DNA from: JAVJSU01 sp040219275
GTDB lineage: Bacteria; Chloroflexota; Anaerolineae; Aggregatilineales; Phototrophicaceae
Reading direction: 5' to 3'
NCBI GenBank assembly: GCA_040219275.1
Contig: JAVJSU010000041.1
Location: forward strand, 1-64,000
DNA: 64,000 nt
Shown here: positions 1 to 7,460 of the stretch, one piece after another
Layout: the number at the start of each line of letters is the position of its first letter
How positions within the stretch are numbered: the first letter of the stretch is position 1
Notes under the pieces: generated by a model
Told to the model about the DNA's origin: nothing
Database searches by the model: none
Seen by the model: the letters and a program-made list of their open reading frames with translations, nothing else
Made by a program: the position numbers and the translations under genes

Positions 1-23
1 CGAGAAAACAATGAGGATAACGA

Positions 24-83
24 ATGACTCAACTCACAATCCCTGAATTTTCACTCGTGGTGCTGGTTGGAACAAGCGAATGA
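24..83 (+). pseudogene. Remnant of a polynucleotide kinase-phosphatase N-terminus
   Basis: A short reading frame with a GAGG-type ribosome site encodes a peptide beginning MTQLTIPEFSLVVLVG and then stops three codons later. Bacterial polynucleotide kinase-phosphatases typically start with this kind of strand (IPE-SLVVL-G) and run straight into a P-loop GxSGSGKS. Here the P-loop is missing and no kinase sequence follows, so this looks like the decayed 5' end of such a gene. The match is short and from memory, so a chance resemblance is possible. Confidence 0.45.
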
Positions 84-93
84 TGAATGAAAA

Positions 94-162
94 TTCTAGC
101 AACCTTACCAGAGACTTCCTTTTGTTCAACTCGCTCATTTGTTCAGTGTACGGTTGCTAGAA
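94..162. repeat. 11-bp inverted repeat, 47-bp spacer
   Basis: TTCTAGCAACC at 94-104 is the exact reverse complement of GGTTGCTAGAA at 152-162. It lies directly behind the truncated kinase start, so it could be the ends of a small inserted element. No coding capacity is seen between the arms. Confidence 0.5.
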
Positions 163-184
163 CCTGCTTAATATCGTCGGTCAT

Positions 185-230
185 GCCACGCCAATCTTGA
201 ATTTTGGAGATTGGCGTGGCGCTGTTTTAC
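185..230 (+). terminator. Strong intrinsic-terminator hairpin
   Basis: GCCACGCCAATCT (185-197) pairs perfectly with AGATTGGCGTGGC (208-220) over 13 bp around a 10-nt loop, followed by GCTGTTTTA. It probably once terminated the gene whose start survives at 24-83, and it insulates the glycosyltransferase downstream. Confidence 0.7.
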
Positions 231-284
231 CTCTCAAATTTTAAGATATCGTGAGTGCCTCGCTAATATCCCACATCTTTTATC

Positions 285-312
285 TATAATCCTGTACCGT
301 ATCATCTATAAT
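285..312 (+). promoter_or_regulatory. Two TATAAT -10-like boxes
   Basis: TATAAT occurs at 285-290 and again at 307-312, both inside the word ATCTATAATC, 22 bp apart. Either could serve the glycosyltransferase that starts at 354. No convincing -35 hexamer is seen at the usual distance, so this is suggestive only. Confidence 0.35.
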
Positions 313-353
313 CAAACTTCTTTTGATTAATCATTTAGTCGGAACAAAACTTT

Positions 354-1496
354 ATGCACATTGCCTTTAATGGCTGGTTCTGGGATCAGCCCAATACCGG
401 AAGCGGTCAGTATATCCGTCATTTAGTGCGTCATCTGCGTCGCCTCGACCCGCAACTAGAACTCACGCTGATATTGCCGCCGCACAACCCATCACCGGAT
501 AACGTGCCGGACAACGTGAATGTCATCAACACAGGCGGATTGCGCGGTAAGGTGGGCAAAATCTGGTTCGAGCAACGCACCTTCCCGAAGATGGTCGCCA
601 AAAGTGGCGCGGATATTGCCCATGTGCCGTATTGGGGACCGCCGCTATCGTCTCCGGCGAAGTTGGTCACATCGGTGCTGGATATGATTCCGTTGGTCAT
701 CCCTGAATATTCAAAGGGGATTTTCAATCGGCTGTATACCGCGCTGGTGAGCAGTGCCGCCGTCGGGAGCGCCCACACCATCACCATCAGCGAGGCGGCG
801 AAAGAGGACATCATTCAACATCTAAATTTGCCCGCCGATTCCATCAGCGTGACCTATCTGGGCATTGATGACGCGTTTCATCCTCGCATGGGGGCGGAAC
901 GTGACGAAGCAGTACGCCAAAAATACAATCTGCCGGACGACGACTTCATCCTCTATCTGGGCGGGTTCGACTTCCGCAAGCAGATTGATCAGGTTTTGCT
1001 GGCATATACCTATGTGGTCAAGGCGGAGGGCGACAAATATCCGCTGGTGCTGGCAGGCAAGCAACCTGCTTGGGGAACGTCTGTTTTTCCGGATTTACCC
1101 GCCTATGCAGAGGAACTCAACCTGACCGACCTCATCCACTGGACGGGTTACATCGACGAAGCAGATAAGCCGTCAATTTATCGTCTGGCGAGCGTTTATG
1201 TGTTTCCGAGCATGTATGAAGGTTTCGGGTTTATGCCGTTGGAGGCGATGGCATCCGGTACGCCCGCCGTCACCAGCAACATTGACGTGTTCGAGGAAGT
1301 GCTCGGCGATGGGGCATATCTGGCGGCAAATGTGCGCGAGATGGCAGGCGGGATTATTGGTCTGCTGGGGCAAGAACCTTTCCGCGATACGATGACCAAT
1401 CAAGGTCTGGCGCGGGCGACCCGTTACACATGGCGCAAAACCGCCCAACAAACGCTGGAGGTTTATCACAAGGTTATGGCGATGGAGCCAAAATAG
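354..1496 (+). CDS. Glycosyltransferase family 4 (GT-B)
   Basis: This 380-residue protein looks like a cytoplasmic retaining glycosyltransferase that moves a sugar from a nucleotide-sugar donor to a lipid- or glycan-linked acceptor. The N-terminal half begins MHIAFNGWFWDQPNTGSGQ, with the glycine-rich acceptor loop typical of GT4 enzymes. The C-terminal half carries the EX7E signature as EGFGFMPLE (Glu289 and Glu297), followed by the donor-site ASGTPAV strand. No signal peptide or membrane segment is seen. The gene stands alone behind a strong terminator, convergent with the SDR gene, so the acceptor cannot be guessed from context. Family assignment is solid; substrate is unknown. Confidence 0.9.
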   Translation: MHIAFNGWFWDQPNTGSGQYIRHLVRHLRRLDPQLELTLILPPHNPSPDNVPDNVNVINTGGLRGKVGKIWFEQRTFPKMVAKSGADIAHVPYWGPPLSSPAKLVTSVLDMIPLVIPEYSKGIFNRLYTALVSSAAVGSAHTITISEAAKEDIIQHLNLPADSISVTYLGIDDAFHPRMGAERDEAVRQKYNLPDDDFILYLGGFDFRKQIDQVLLAYTYVVKAEGDKYPLVLAGKQPAWGTSVFPDLPAYAEELNLTDLIHWTGYIDEADKPSIYRLASVYVFPSMYEGFGFMPLEAMASGTPAVTSNIDVFEEVLGDGAYLAANVREMAGGIIGLLGQEPFRDTMTNQGLARATRYTWRKTAQQTLEVYHKVMAMEPK

Positions 1497-1544
1497 GGGC
1501 AATTGCGTCTATTTGAGCAAACCGCCCCAATTCATTTTAAGTTA

Positions 1545-2327
1545 TTAGATCGAGCGCATCGACCCGCCGTCGACTTGTAGGGTCGCGCCGGTGATGTAAC
1601 TCGCCGCCGGAGACAGCAAAAACGCCCCAGCCGCGCCGAAATCATCAATCGTGCCGAGTCGCTTGAGCGGGATTTTAGCGACGCTCTGTGCGCGGACTTC
1701 TTCCGGTGTGATGCCGAGTTTCTCCGCGTTATTCTTGTCCAATTGCGCCACGCGGTCGGTATCAATCCGCCCCGGAATCAAATTGTTGACGCGGATACCA
1801 TCGCTTGCCAGTTCATCCGCCAGCGTTTTCACCAGACCGACCACACCGGAACGCATCACTGTCGACAGCGCCAGACGCGGGATCGGTTCTTTGACGGACG
1901 ACGAGGTGACGGTCAGGATTGCGCCCCCGTTTTTCATGTGTGGGAGCGCGGCACGGATCATGCGAACGGTGCTCATCAGCGTCAATTCAAAGGCGGATTG
2001 CCATTGTGCATCGCTGATGTCCTTAAAGTTTCCGGTGGGTGGTCCACCTGCGTTGACCAGCAGAATATCTACCGTGCCCCATTTTTCGACGGTGCGATTG
2101 ATCCAGTTCTCAATGTCGGCGGGTTTGGTTACATCGCAAGCGGTGGCGAGTGTTTCTGCGCCAAAATCGTCGGTCAGTGTTTTGGCGGCGGCTTCGATCT
2201 CGTCCGCGCTCCGGCTACAGATGGAGACTTTCGCGCTATTTTCTGCGAGTGCTTTCGCCACACCAAAGCCTAAACCCTTGCTTGCGGCGGCGACCAATGC
2301 TACTTTTCCAGTAAGTCCTAAATCCAT
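1545..2327 (-). CDS. SDR family oxidoreductase lacking the usual catalytic Tyr
   Basis: A 260-residue Rossmann-fold short-chain dehydrogenase. The cofactor loop AAASKGLGFGVA lies near residues 13-24, NAGGPP marks the active-site strand, and the C-terminus LQVDGGSMRSI is typical of FabG-like SDRs. Where classical SDRs have YxxxK, this protein reads SSSVKEPIPRLALSTVMRSG, so the Tyr and following Lys are replaced by Leu/Ser and Arg. I recall a group of FabG-like proteins with the same pattern, so the loss may be a family trait rather than decay. It is last in a minus-strand run behind a DapA-like gene and an MFS gene, with a hairpin repeat between. Substrate is unknown. Confidence 0.88.
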   Translation of the reverse strand: MDLGLTGKVALVAAASKGLGFGVAKALAENSAKVSICSRSADEIEAAAKTLTDDFGAETLATACDVTKPADIENWINRTVEKWGTVDILLVNAGGPPTGNFKDISDAQWQSAFELTLMSTVRMIRAALPHMKNGGAILTVTSSSVKEPIPRLALSTVMRSGVVGLVKTLADELASDGIRVNNLIPGRIDTDRVAQLDKNNAEKLGITPEEVRAQSVAKIPLKRLGTIDDFGAAGAFLLSPAASYITGATLQVDGGSMRSI

Positions 2328-2390
2328 GATTTGTGTCCTTTATTATTTATTTTGTTTATGGTGATGTTTGTCGAGCAGGCGACCTTTTTT

Positions 2391-2419
2391 GTAAGGGCGA
2401 CCTGCTAGGTCGCCCTTAC
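2391..2419. repeat. Family A palindromic intergenic repeat
   Basis: GTAAGGGCGACC (2391-2402) and GGTCGCCCTTAC (2408-2419) form a perfect 12-bp stem around TGCTA. It sits between the DapA-like and SDR genes. Several similar hairpins with the core GGGCGACC / GGTCGCCC occur elsewhere in the window, so this is a dispersed REP-like element. It could also attenuate or stabilise the transcript. Confidence 0.8.
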
Positions 2420-2429
2420 GATTGTTTTT

Positions 2430-3344
2430 CTACAAATTCAACTTCTTCGTCGGGTCGGTGATGCCCACACGCTCCAAAATCCAGCCGATTTCGCGCTGTG
2501 TGCCTTCATCAATCGGGCGGAAGGGCGTGCGAAGCGTGGGATGCGCCATCGCACCACGACGATACAGCAACTCCTTGCGGATGCTCAGGTTGATGAGTGG
2601 CTGATTCTCGTAACGGATGAGCGGCACATATCTGTCAAAAATGGCTTCCGCCTGAATTTTATCGCCCGCTTTAAACGCTTTATAGACCGCGACCAGAATT
2701 TCGGTAAACGCGAAACCTGTCATTGTGCCGGATGCGCCACGCTCTAATTCTTCCAGCAGAAACATCCCTCCTAGACCGCCGAAAATCTCAAACTTGTCCG
2801 TGCGTTCGCGGATCGCGCCGATTTTTTCCATCAGGGGCGGATCTTCCAGCTTGAGATAACGGGCGTTGGGGATATTCTCAGCAATCCGCGCCAGAAAATC
2901 CGGTGACATCTGCACACCGTTGATCGGCGGGAAATCCTGCACGACGATTGGCTGGCTGATTTGCTCCGCAATGTCGCTATAGAGTTTGTAGATCACGTCA
3001 TCCGGCGGGTTGTCCATCGGCGGCGGCGCGATCATCACACCGGCGACTCCGGCGGCGAACGCGGATTTACTCAGGTCGATGCAGGTTTGCAAATCGGGAT
3101 GGCTGGTACCGACGACCACCGGAATGCGCCCGTCCACCGTTTGGATGACCGTTTCCATGACCAGTGTGCGCTCTTCAACGCTAAGTTTCGCGGCTTCTCC
3201 GAGCACGCCGAGGATGGTCAAGCCATATGCGCCTTTGTCGATCTGAAACTCGACAAGTGTTTTCAGGCTGGGAATGTCTAGCGCTTGCTCCATGGTGAAG
3301 GGCGTGGCGAGAATGTTGAAAATCCCCGTGATTGTGTTTGTCAT
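2430..3344 (-). CDS. DapA/NAL-family class I lyase (dihydrodipicolinate synthase-like)
   Basis: A 304-residue TIM-barrel aldolase of the DapA/N-acetylneuraminate lyase superfamily, which forms a Schiff base between a lysine and a 2-oxo acid such as pyruvate. The GVLGEAAKLS loop (about residues 46-55) matches the GxxGE region, and KLEDPP places the Schiff-base lysine at Lys165. The YNxP motif that supplies the catalytic Tyr in true DapA is replaced by QDFPP near residue 138, so lysine biosynthesis is unlikely. A catabolic sugar-acid or hydroxyproline-type substrate fits better. It follows the MFS gene by 77 bp and precedes the SDR, suggesting a small uptake-and-degradation operon. Confidence 0.85.
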   Translation of the reverse strand: MTNTITGIFNILATPFTMEQALDIPSLKTLVEFQIDKGAYGLTILGVLGEAAKLSVEERTLVMETVIQTVDGRIPVVVGTSHPDLQTCIDLSKSAFAAGVAGVMIAPPPMDNPPDDVIYKLYSDIAEQISQPIVVQDFPPINGVQMSPDFLARIAENIPNARYLKLEDPPLMEKIGAIRERTDKFEIFGGLGGMFLLEELERGASGTMTGFAFTEILVAVYKAFKAGDKIQAEAIFDRYVPLIRYENQPLINLSIRKELLYRRGAMAHPTLRTPFRPIDEGTQREIGWILERVGITDPTKKLNL

Positions 3345-3421
3345 AGGTGTCCTTTCTGTAGAGAGTGATCCGCATAATGCCCTATTCTAACCAACTTGCG
3401 TATAACCAATCCAATCCGGCA

Positions 3422-4663
3422 CTAAACGTCACCCTCACTGACGGGATGTGGCTGGCGTTTACGAAAGACCCACACGACAGACATGCCCGTTACGAAGACC
3501 GCCAACGCCACCACCTGCATGATGAAGTCGAAGCCGTGTGTGGTTTGCCACTGACCGCCTAAGATCGAGGCGCAGAAATAGCCAATATTCCACAGGACGA
3601 AGCCCACACTGCTGGCTAAATTATGGAAGATCGGGGGCAGGCTATCCAGCAATAAGGGTTGAAAGAGGGGCGACATCGTGTTGCGTACCGAGGTTGCGAC
3701 GATATAGGCGATTACGCCCATCCACAACACGGGCGCGACGCTCAACGTGAGGAAGGCAATCGCGGCAATAGTCATGGTGATTCCCAATCCACGCGCCCTA
3801 CCGAAGCGTTTATCCCACCAGGGATTGCTCAACGTGACCAGACCCATGCCCAACCAGCCAAGACTCAAGATCGTCCCGACGGTAGCATCCGGCACGTCGT
3901 AGACATTGCGGAAGAGTAGATTATAAAACGGAAAGGTCAATCCCCCACTAAAGCCGAAGAACAGGAAGGGGGAGGATAACCAGATCAACCGTAGCCACGG
4001 CACATCGTCGTCGGGATTGCGCTGAACATCCGTCGAAATTTTCCGGCGAATGAGGGCGGTTTCTCCCTGTAGAATCCATAGGGGATAGGCGCTGATGAGC
4101 GTGATGAGGGCGACGGTCAGCAGGGTAAAGGCGTAGGCGGTAGAGCTTTGCGCGTCCACGTTGGCGACGCGCGCGACGAGCAACGGCAGGAATCCTGCGG
4201 CGAAACTGCCCCCTGCGGTTGTTATCATCGTGACCACAGAATGATAGGAGAATTGGTAGGTCTGATGCTTGTTGGCGGTGAGGGTCATCATCAGCGGGGC
4301 GCTGGCGATTTGCGTCGCGCCATACGCCAGACCGAGCAAAAAGCGACTCGCGCCGAGCATGAACAGGGTCGGGAAGAGGAGCATCAGCGGGTAGGTGAGT
4401 GCGGCCAGAATCGTCCCGTAAATGGTTACGCGCCGCGCTCCGATGCGATTGGCGATTAAGCCCGCCGGAATCCCTGTGAGCAGACCACCGAGGCGGGGTA
4501 AGGCTTGCAGTACGCCGATCACGTCTGGGTCATGACCGAGGCTGACGAAGTAGAAGTTCAGCACCACATCGGTGATGCCGAACAAGCCCATAGAGAGCAA
4601 TCCACTGTGGAGTAAATAGAGAAACACGCGCCGATTCATGCCCGGCAATTGCCAGTGTGTCAT
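3422..4663 (-). CDS. MFS transporter
   Basis: A 413-residue integral membrane protein with about twelve hydrophobic segments in two halves, which is the major facilitator layout. The loop after the second helix contains GLIANRIGARRVTIYG, close to the conserved G-x3-D/N-R-x-G-R-R signature of MFS carriers. A central hydrophilic loop near residues 200-225 divides the halves. It is first in a minus-strand run with the DapA-like and SDR genes, so it may import a sugar acid or similar compound for them. Substrate and direction cannot be read from the sequence, and an efflux role is possible. Confidence 0.9.
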   Translation of the reverse strand: MTHWQLPGMNRRVFLYLLHSGLLSMGLFGITDVVLNFYFVSLGHDPDVIGVLQALPRLGGLLTGIPAGLIANRIGARRVTIYGTILAALTYPLMLLFPTLFMLGASRFLLGLAYGATQIASAPLMMTLTANKHQTYQFSYHSVVTMITTAGGSFAAGFLPLLVARVANVDAQSSTAYAFTLLTVALITLISAYPLWILQGETALIRRKISTDVQRNPDDDVPWLRLIWLSSPFLFFGFSGGLTFPFYNLLFRNVYDVPDATVGTILSLGWLGMGLVTLSNPWWDKRFGRARGLGITMTIAAIAFLTLSVAPVLWMGVIAYIVATSVRNTMSPLFQPLLLDSLPPIFHNLASSVGFVLWNIGYFCASILGGQWQTTHGFDFIMQVVALAVFVTGMSVVWVFRKRQPHPVSEGDV

Positions 4664-4990
4664 TGTTGGATGTGAATTCCTTGTGGTTGATTGTCCGGCA
4701 AATCATCAGGAAATGAGCATAGCTGACTTGAGGTGGAATTCAAATGGATTGGTTATAGAAATGGAGAAAGCAAAGCAGGATATTGGATGAAAGATTTTAG
4801 ACAAAGATAAAAAGCACATCACAGAGATCACAGAGAATGAGAGAGAAATTTCTTTGCCTCTTCGTAAATTGAGACTTTGCGTTACGCTTTTTCAGTTTTC
4901 ACCATAAATTTGCGCATTTACTAAAATTCTGACCTGACTCATAACACGCTAAAATGGCTTACGTCGTACAAGCAAAAAAGGAATAAGCAT
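4664..4990. other. Non-coding gap with degenerate CTTCGT/CACAGAG word repeats
   Basis: This 327-nt spacer lies between the divergent MFS and Nudix genes and should hold both promoters. No gene is seen. From about 4800 to 4905 it is built from short near-repeats (cacagagatcacagag, then ctttgcctcttcgt and actttgcgttacgc). The same style of sequence recurs at 52310-52380 and 59930-60020. Confidence 0.6.
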
Positions 4991-5521
4991 ATGCACGGTA
5001 TTGGCGTTCATGTGGCTGTAATACGGGAGAATGAAGTGCTCCTGATTCAGCGCAAAGATTTTGAAGTTTGGGGATTACCAAGTGGAGAGATAGAAGCGGG
5101 CGAAACACCTGCTCAGGCGGCTATACGTGAAACGCTTGAGGAAACCGGATTGACGGTGCAGTTGACCCGATTAGTTGGACTTTATACCATTCCGCAAATG
5201 CCGCTAGGCAATAAAACCAATGCCGTTTTCGCCGCTGAAATTGTGAGTGGTCGTCTGGAAAACACCACAGACGAAACCCTCAATGCCGCCTTCTTTACGT
5301 TGGAGGCGTTACCAGAAAGCCTGATTTGGTGGTCTCGTCAGCGCATAATCGACGCACTGACGGGCATCGGCGGGAGTGCAGTCCGGACACAGAACGTTCA
5401 TATGCCTGCTGGCAATCTTTCTCGACAAGAATTGTATCGTCAACGCGATGACTCAGGATTATCACCTGTAGACTTCTTCCAAAATACATTTCCCAAAGAG
5501 TCCGAAACGACGGATATATAG
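4991..5521 (+). CDS. Nudix hydrolase
   Basis: A 176-residue protein whose first 135 residues are a Nudix domain, which hydrolyses nucleoside-diphosphate-linked compounds. The Nudix box is clear as GEIEAGETPAQAAIRETLEE followed by TGL, matching G-x5-E-x7-R-E-U-x-E-E-x-G-U with all metal-binding glutamates. The protein begins MHGIGVHVAVIRENEVLLIQR, a typical first strand. The C-terminal 40 residues add a tail (RQELYRQRDDSGLSPVDFF) that may bind substrate. It is followed 85 bp later by the beta-hydroxyacid dehydrogenase gene. The exact substrate cannot be predicted. Confidence 0.9.
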   Translation: MHGIGVHVAVIRENEVLLIQRKDFEVWGLPSGEIEAGETPAQAAIRETLEETGLTVQLTRLVGLYTIPQMPLGNKTNAVFAAEIVSGRLENTTDETLNAAFFTLEALPESLIWWSRQRIIDALTGIGGSAVRTQNVHMPAGNLSRQELYRQRDDSGLSPVDFFQNTFPKESETTDI

Positions 5522-5606
5522 AGCTAATTTTGAGTAACACGTTTCGGTGAAATCCGGTTTTCAGGTACACTTCACCCGTGAATTTCTTAAACTAAAAGGG
5601 GAAACA

Positions 5607-6500
5607 ATGACCGCAGAAAAAATCGGATTTATCGGGCTGGGCATTATGGGACGGGGCATGGCGGCGAATCTGCTGAAGGCGGGTTATGCCGTGTGCGTGT
5701 GGAATCGTACCGCCAGCCGTGCCACGCCACTCATCGAAGCAGGCGCGACAGCGGGCGACTCTCCGGCGGATGTTGCCGCGAAATGTGACATTATCATCGT
5801 CTGCGTGAGCGATACACCGGATGTCGAGGCGGTGATTCTGGGCGAGAACGGCGTGATTCACGGGTTAAAATCCGGCGCGCTGGTCATCGACATGAGCACC
5901 ATCAGCCCGCAAGCCACGCGTGAAATCGCGGAGCAACTCAACGCAAAGGGTGTGTCTATGCTGGATGCGCCGATCAGTGGCGGGAGCGAAGGCGCGGAAA
6001 AAGGCACCCTCAGCATCATGGTCGGCGGGGATGCGGAGCCGTTTACGCGTGCCTTGCCGGTCTTCGAGGCGATGGGCAAGGCGATCACCCATGTTGGCAG
6101 ACAGGGCGCGGGGCAAACCGTCAAGCTGGTCAATCAAATTCTGGTGGTGGTCAATATGCTGGCGGTCAGCGAGGCGCTCATGTTCGCCAAAGCCGGTGGA
6201 TTAGACCTGCAAAAAATGTTGGACGCGGTCAGTCAGGGCGCGGCGGGTAGCTGGATGCTCAGCAATCGTGGCTCACAGGTCATTCAGGATTATTGGGAGC
6301 CGGGCTTTACGGTGGATTTGCAACAAAAAGATTTACGCCTCGTGTTAGAAGCGGCGGATCAAATGGGCGTTCCGGTGACAACAACCAGCTTTGTATTTAA
6401 CCTGTATCGGAGCTTGCAGGCGCAGGGCTTAGGCGGCGCGGGGAATCATGCACTCGTCAAGGCGCTGGAAAATCTCGCAGGCTTCAAGATCAACGACTAA
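5607..6500 (+). CDS. NAD(P)-dependent beta-hydroxyacid dehydrogenase (3-hydroxyisobutyrate dehydrogenase family)
   Basis: A 297-residue soluble dehydrogenase of the 3-hydroxyisobutyrate / tartronate-semialdehyde reductase family. The Rossmann motif GFIGLGIMGRGMAANL is at residues 7-22, DAPISGGSEGA at 120-130 is the substrate-binding signature, and Lys173 in GQTVKLVNQ is the catalytic lysine. I chose ATG 5607 because AAAGGGGAAAC precedes it and the protein then starts at the Rossmann fold; an in-frame start at 5547 would add 20 unconserved residues. It could reduce tartronate semialdehyde, 3-hydroxyisobutyrate or a succinic-semialdehyde-type compound. Confidence 0.92.
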   Translation: MTAEKIGFIGLGIMGRGMAANLLKAGYAVCVWNRTASRATPLIEAGATAGDSPADVAAKCDIIIVCVSDTPDVEAVILGENGVIHGLKSGALVIDMSTISPQATREIAEQLNAKGVSMLDAPISGGSEGAEKGTLSIMVGGDAEPFTRALPVFEAMGKAITHVGRQGAGQTVKLVNQILVVVNMLAVSEALMFAKAGGLDLQKMLDAVSQGAAGSWMLSNRGSQVIQDYWEPGFTVDLQQKDLRLVLEAADQMGVPVTTTSFVFNLYRSLQAQGLGGAGNHALVKALENLAGFKIND

Positions 6501-6620
6501 TGTGCAAGTAGCTACCGTCATGGTGGATTTTGAATTATTTGTCGAACTGTTTAACATCGTGAGAGTTGCACGTATCGTTGATTATGGGTGTGGAGAGGCA
6601 CGGAAGCAATCGTGTATTGA

Positions 6621-6649
6621 AATAGGGCGCAATCATCATGCGCCCTATT
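6621..6649. terminator. 10-bp hairpin between convergent genes
   Basis: AATAGGGCGC (6621-6630) pairs with GCGCCCTATT (6640-6649) around a 9-nt loop, between the plus-strand dehydrogenase and the minus-strand DUF305 gene. The T-tract is weak on both strands, so termination is inferred from position and stem strength. Confidence 0.5.
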
Positions 6650-6670
6650 AAGTATCGTTCAGACTAAAAT

Positions 6671-7282
6671 TTAGGCTGTAGACAGATCGCTAAGTAGTAG
6701 CTCCATCGCATCAATTTCTGCGCTTTGATCGGCGATGATTTGCTCTGCGAGGGCGATTAAATCTGCATGACCGCCATTTTCAGCAATGCGCCCCAATAGG
6801 CGTTCTGACATATGAATCGCGTCGTCGTGATGGTCAATCATGGATTCTAGCCATGCAATATCATAATCCACACCATCCAGCCGGTTGAGACCTGCCATCA
6901 TACCCATCATCATGGACGGATCGGTAAAGGGCATCCCGCTGTGTTCTGCATGTCCCATATCGTCCATTGCGGACATATCCATCATAGAAACAGGCGCATA
7001 TTCGACATTGTACCAGTCCAGCAACCAGCCTTGCATGAGGCTGATCTCGACAGATTGGGCATCAATAATGGTCTGGCACAGGCTGGTCACACTGTCGGAG
7101 TCCGCATTTTCCAGACAATCGTTTGCCATATCGAGCGCCATCTGGTGGTGGTCAATCATGCCTTCAAGGAAACGGAGTTCTGCACGTCCGGCACGACCTT
7201 CTATCAGGGCATCAGCATGGATAATAGACCCCATTGCTAGAGAGATGAGCACTAATAACATTAGAATACTGAGTTTTTTCAC
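6671..7282 (-). CDS. DUF305 protein, exported, His/Met-rich
   Basis: A 203-residue exported protein starting with a signal-type helix (MKKLSILMLLVLISLAMGS). It contains two DUF305 modules, each with the hallmark helix: FLEGMIDHHQMALDMA near residue 38 and WLESMIDHHDDAIHMSE near residue 145. Between them is a Met/His-rich linker with several MM and MDM runs. DUF305 proteins form ferritin-like helical bundles, and some are linked to periplasmic copper handling. The divergent neighbour 178 bp away is a CopB-type copper ATPase, so a copper-binding role outside the membrane is likely. This is inference from family and context. Confidence 0.88.
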   Translation of the reverse strand: MKKLSILMLLVLISLAMGSIIHADALIEGRAGRAELRFLEGMIDHHQMALDMANDCLENADSDSVTSLCQTIIDAQSVEISLMQGWLLDWYNVEYAPVSMMDMSAMDDMGHAEHSGMPFTDPSMMMGMMAGLNRLDGVDYDIAWLESMIDHHDDAIHMSERLLGRIAENGGHADLIALAEQIIADQSAEIDAMELLLSDLSTA

Positions 7283-7412
7283 TTTTTAGTCTCCCATTTA
7301 ATGATACATTGAGAATAGCGTAAGCCTGCGTTTCTTCACCCCGCCATCTGGCGTATTCTGGCGGCGGCTCACTATGAACACGCCATTTAGCCCATCTCAA
7401 GTGAGGGCAGAT

Positions 7413-7429
7413 CACCTATGCTAGAGGTG
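7413..7429. promoter_or_regulatory. Inverted repeat CACCT-N7-AGGTG upstream of the copper ATPase
   Basis: CACCT (7413-7417) and AGGTG (7425-7429) form a short dyad 31 bp before the ATPase start, overlapping a possible -10 (TATGCT, 7417-7422). It lies in the divergent promoter region shared with the DUF305 gene, so it could be the operator of a metal-responsive regulator. No regulator gene is adjacent. Confidence 0.3.
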
Positions 7430-7460
7430 TAAAGTTAGAAACAGACGAGGAGTGTACAAA

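Noticed and set aside
2430..3344. True lysine-pathway dihydrodipicolinate synthase
   Set aside because: The catalytic Tyr motif YNxP is replaced by QDFPP, and the neighbours are an MFS carrier and an SDR, so a catabolic lyase is more likely.
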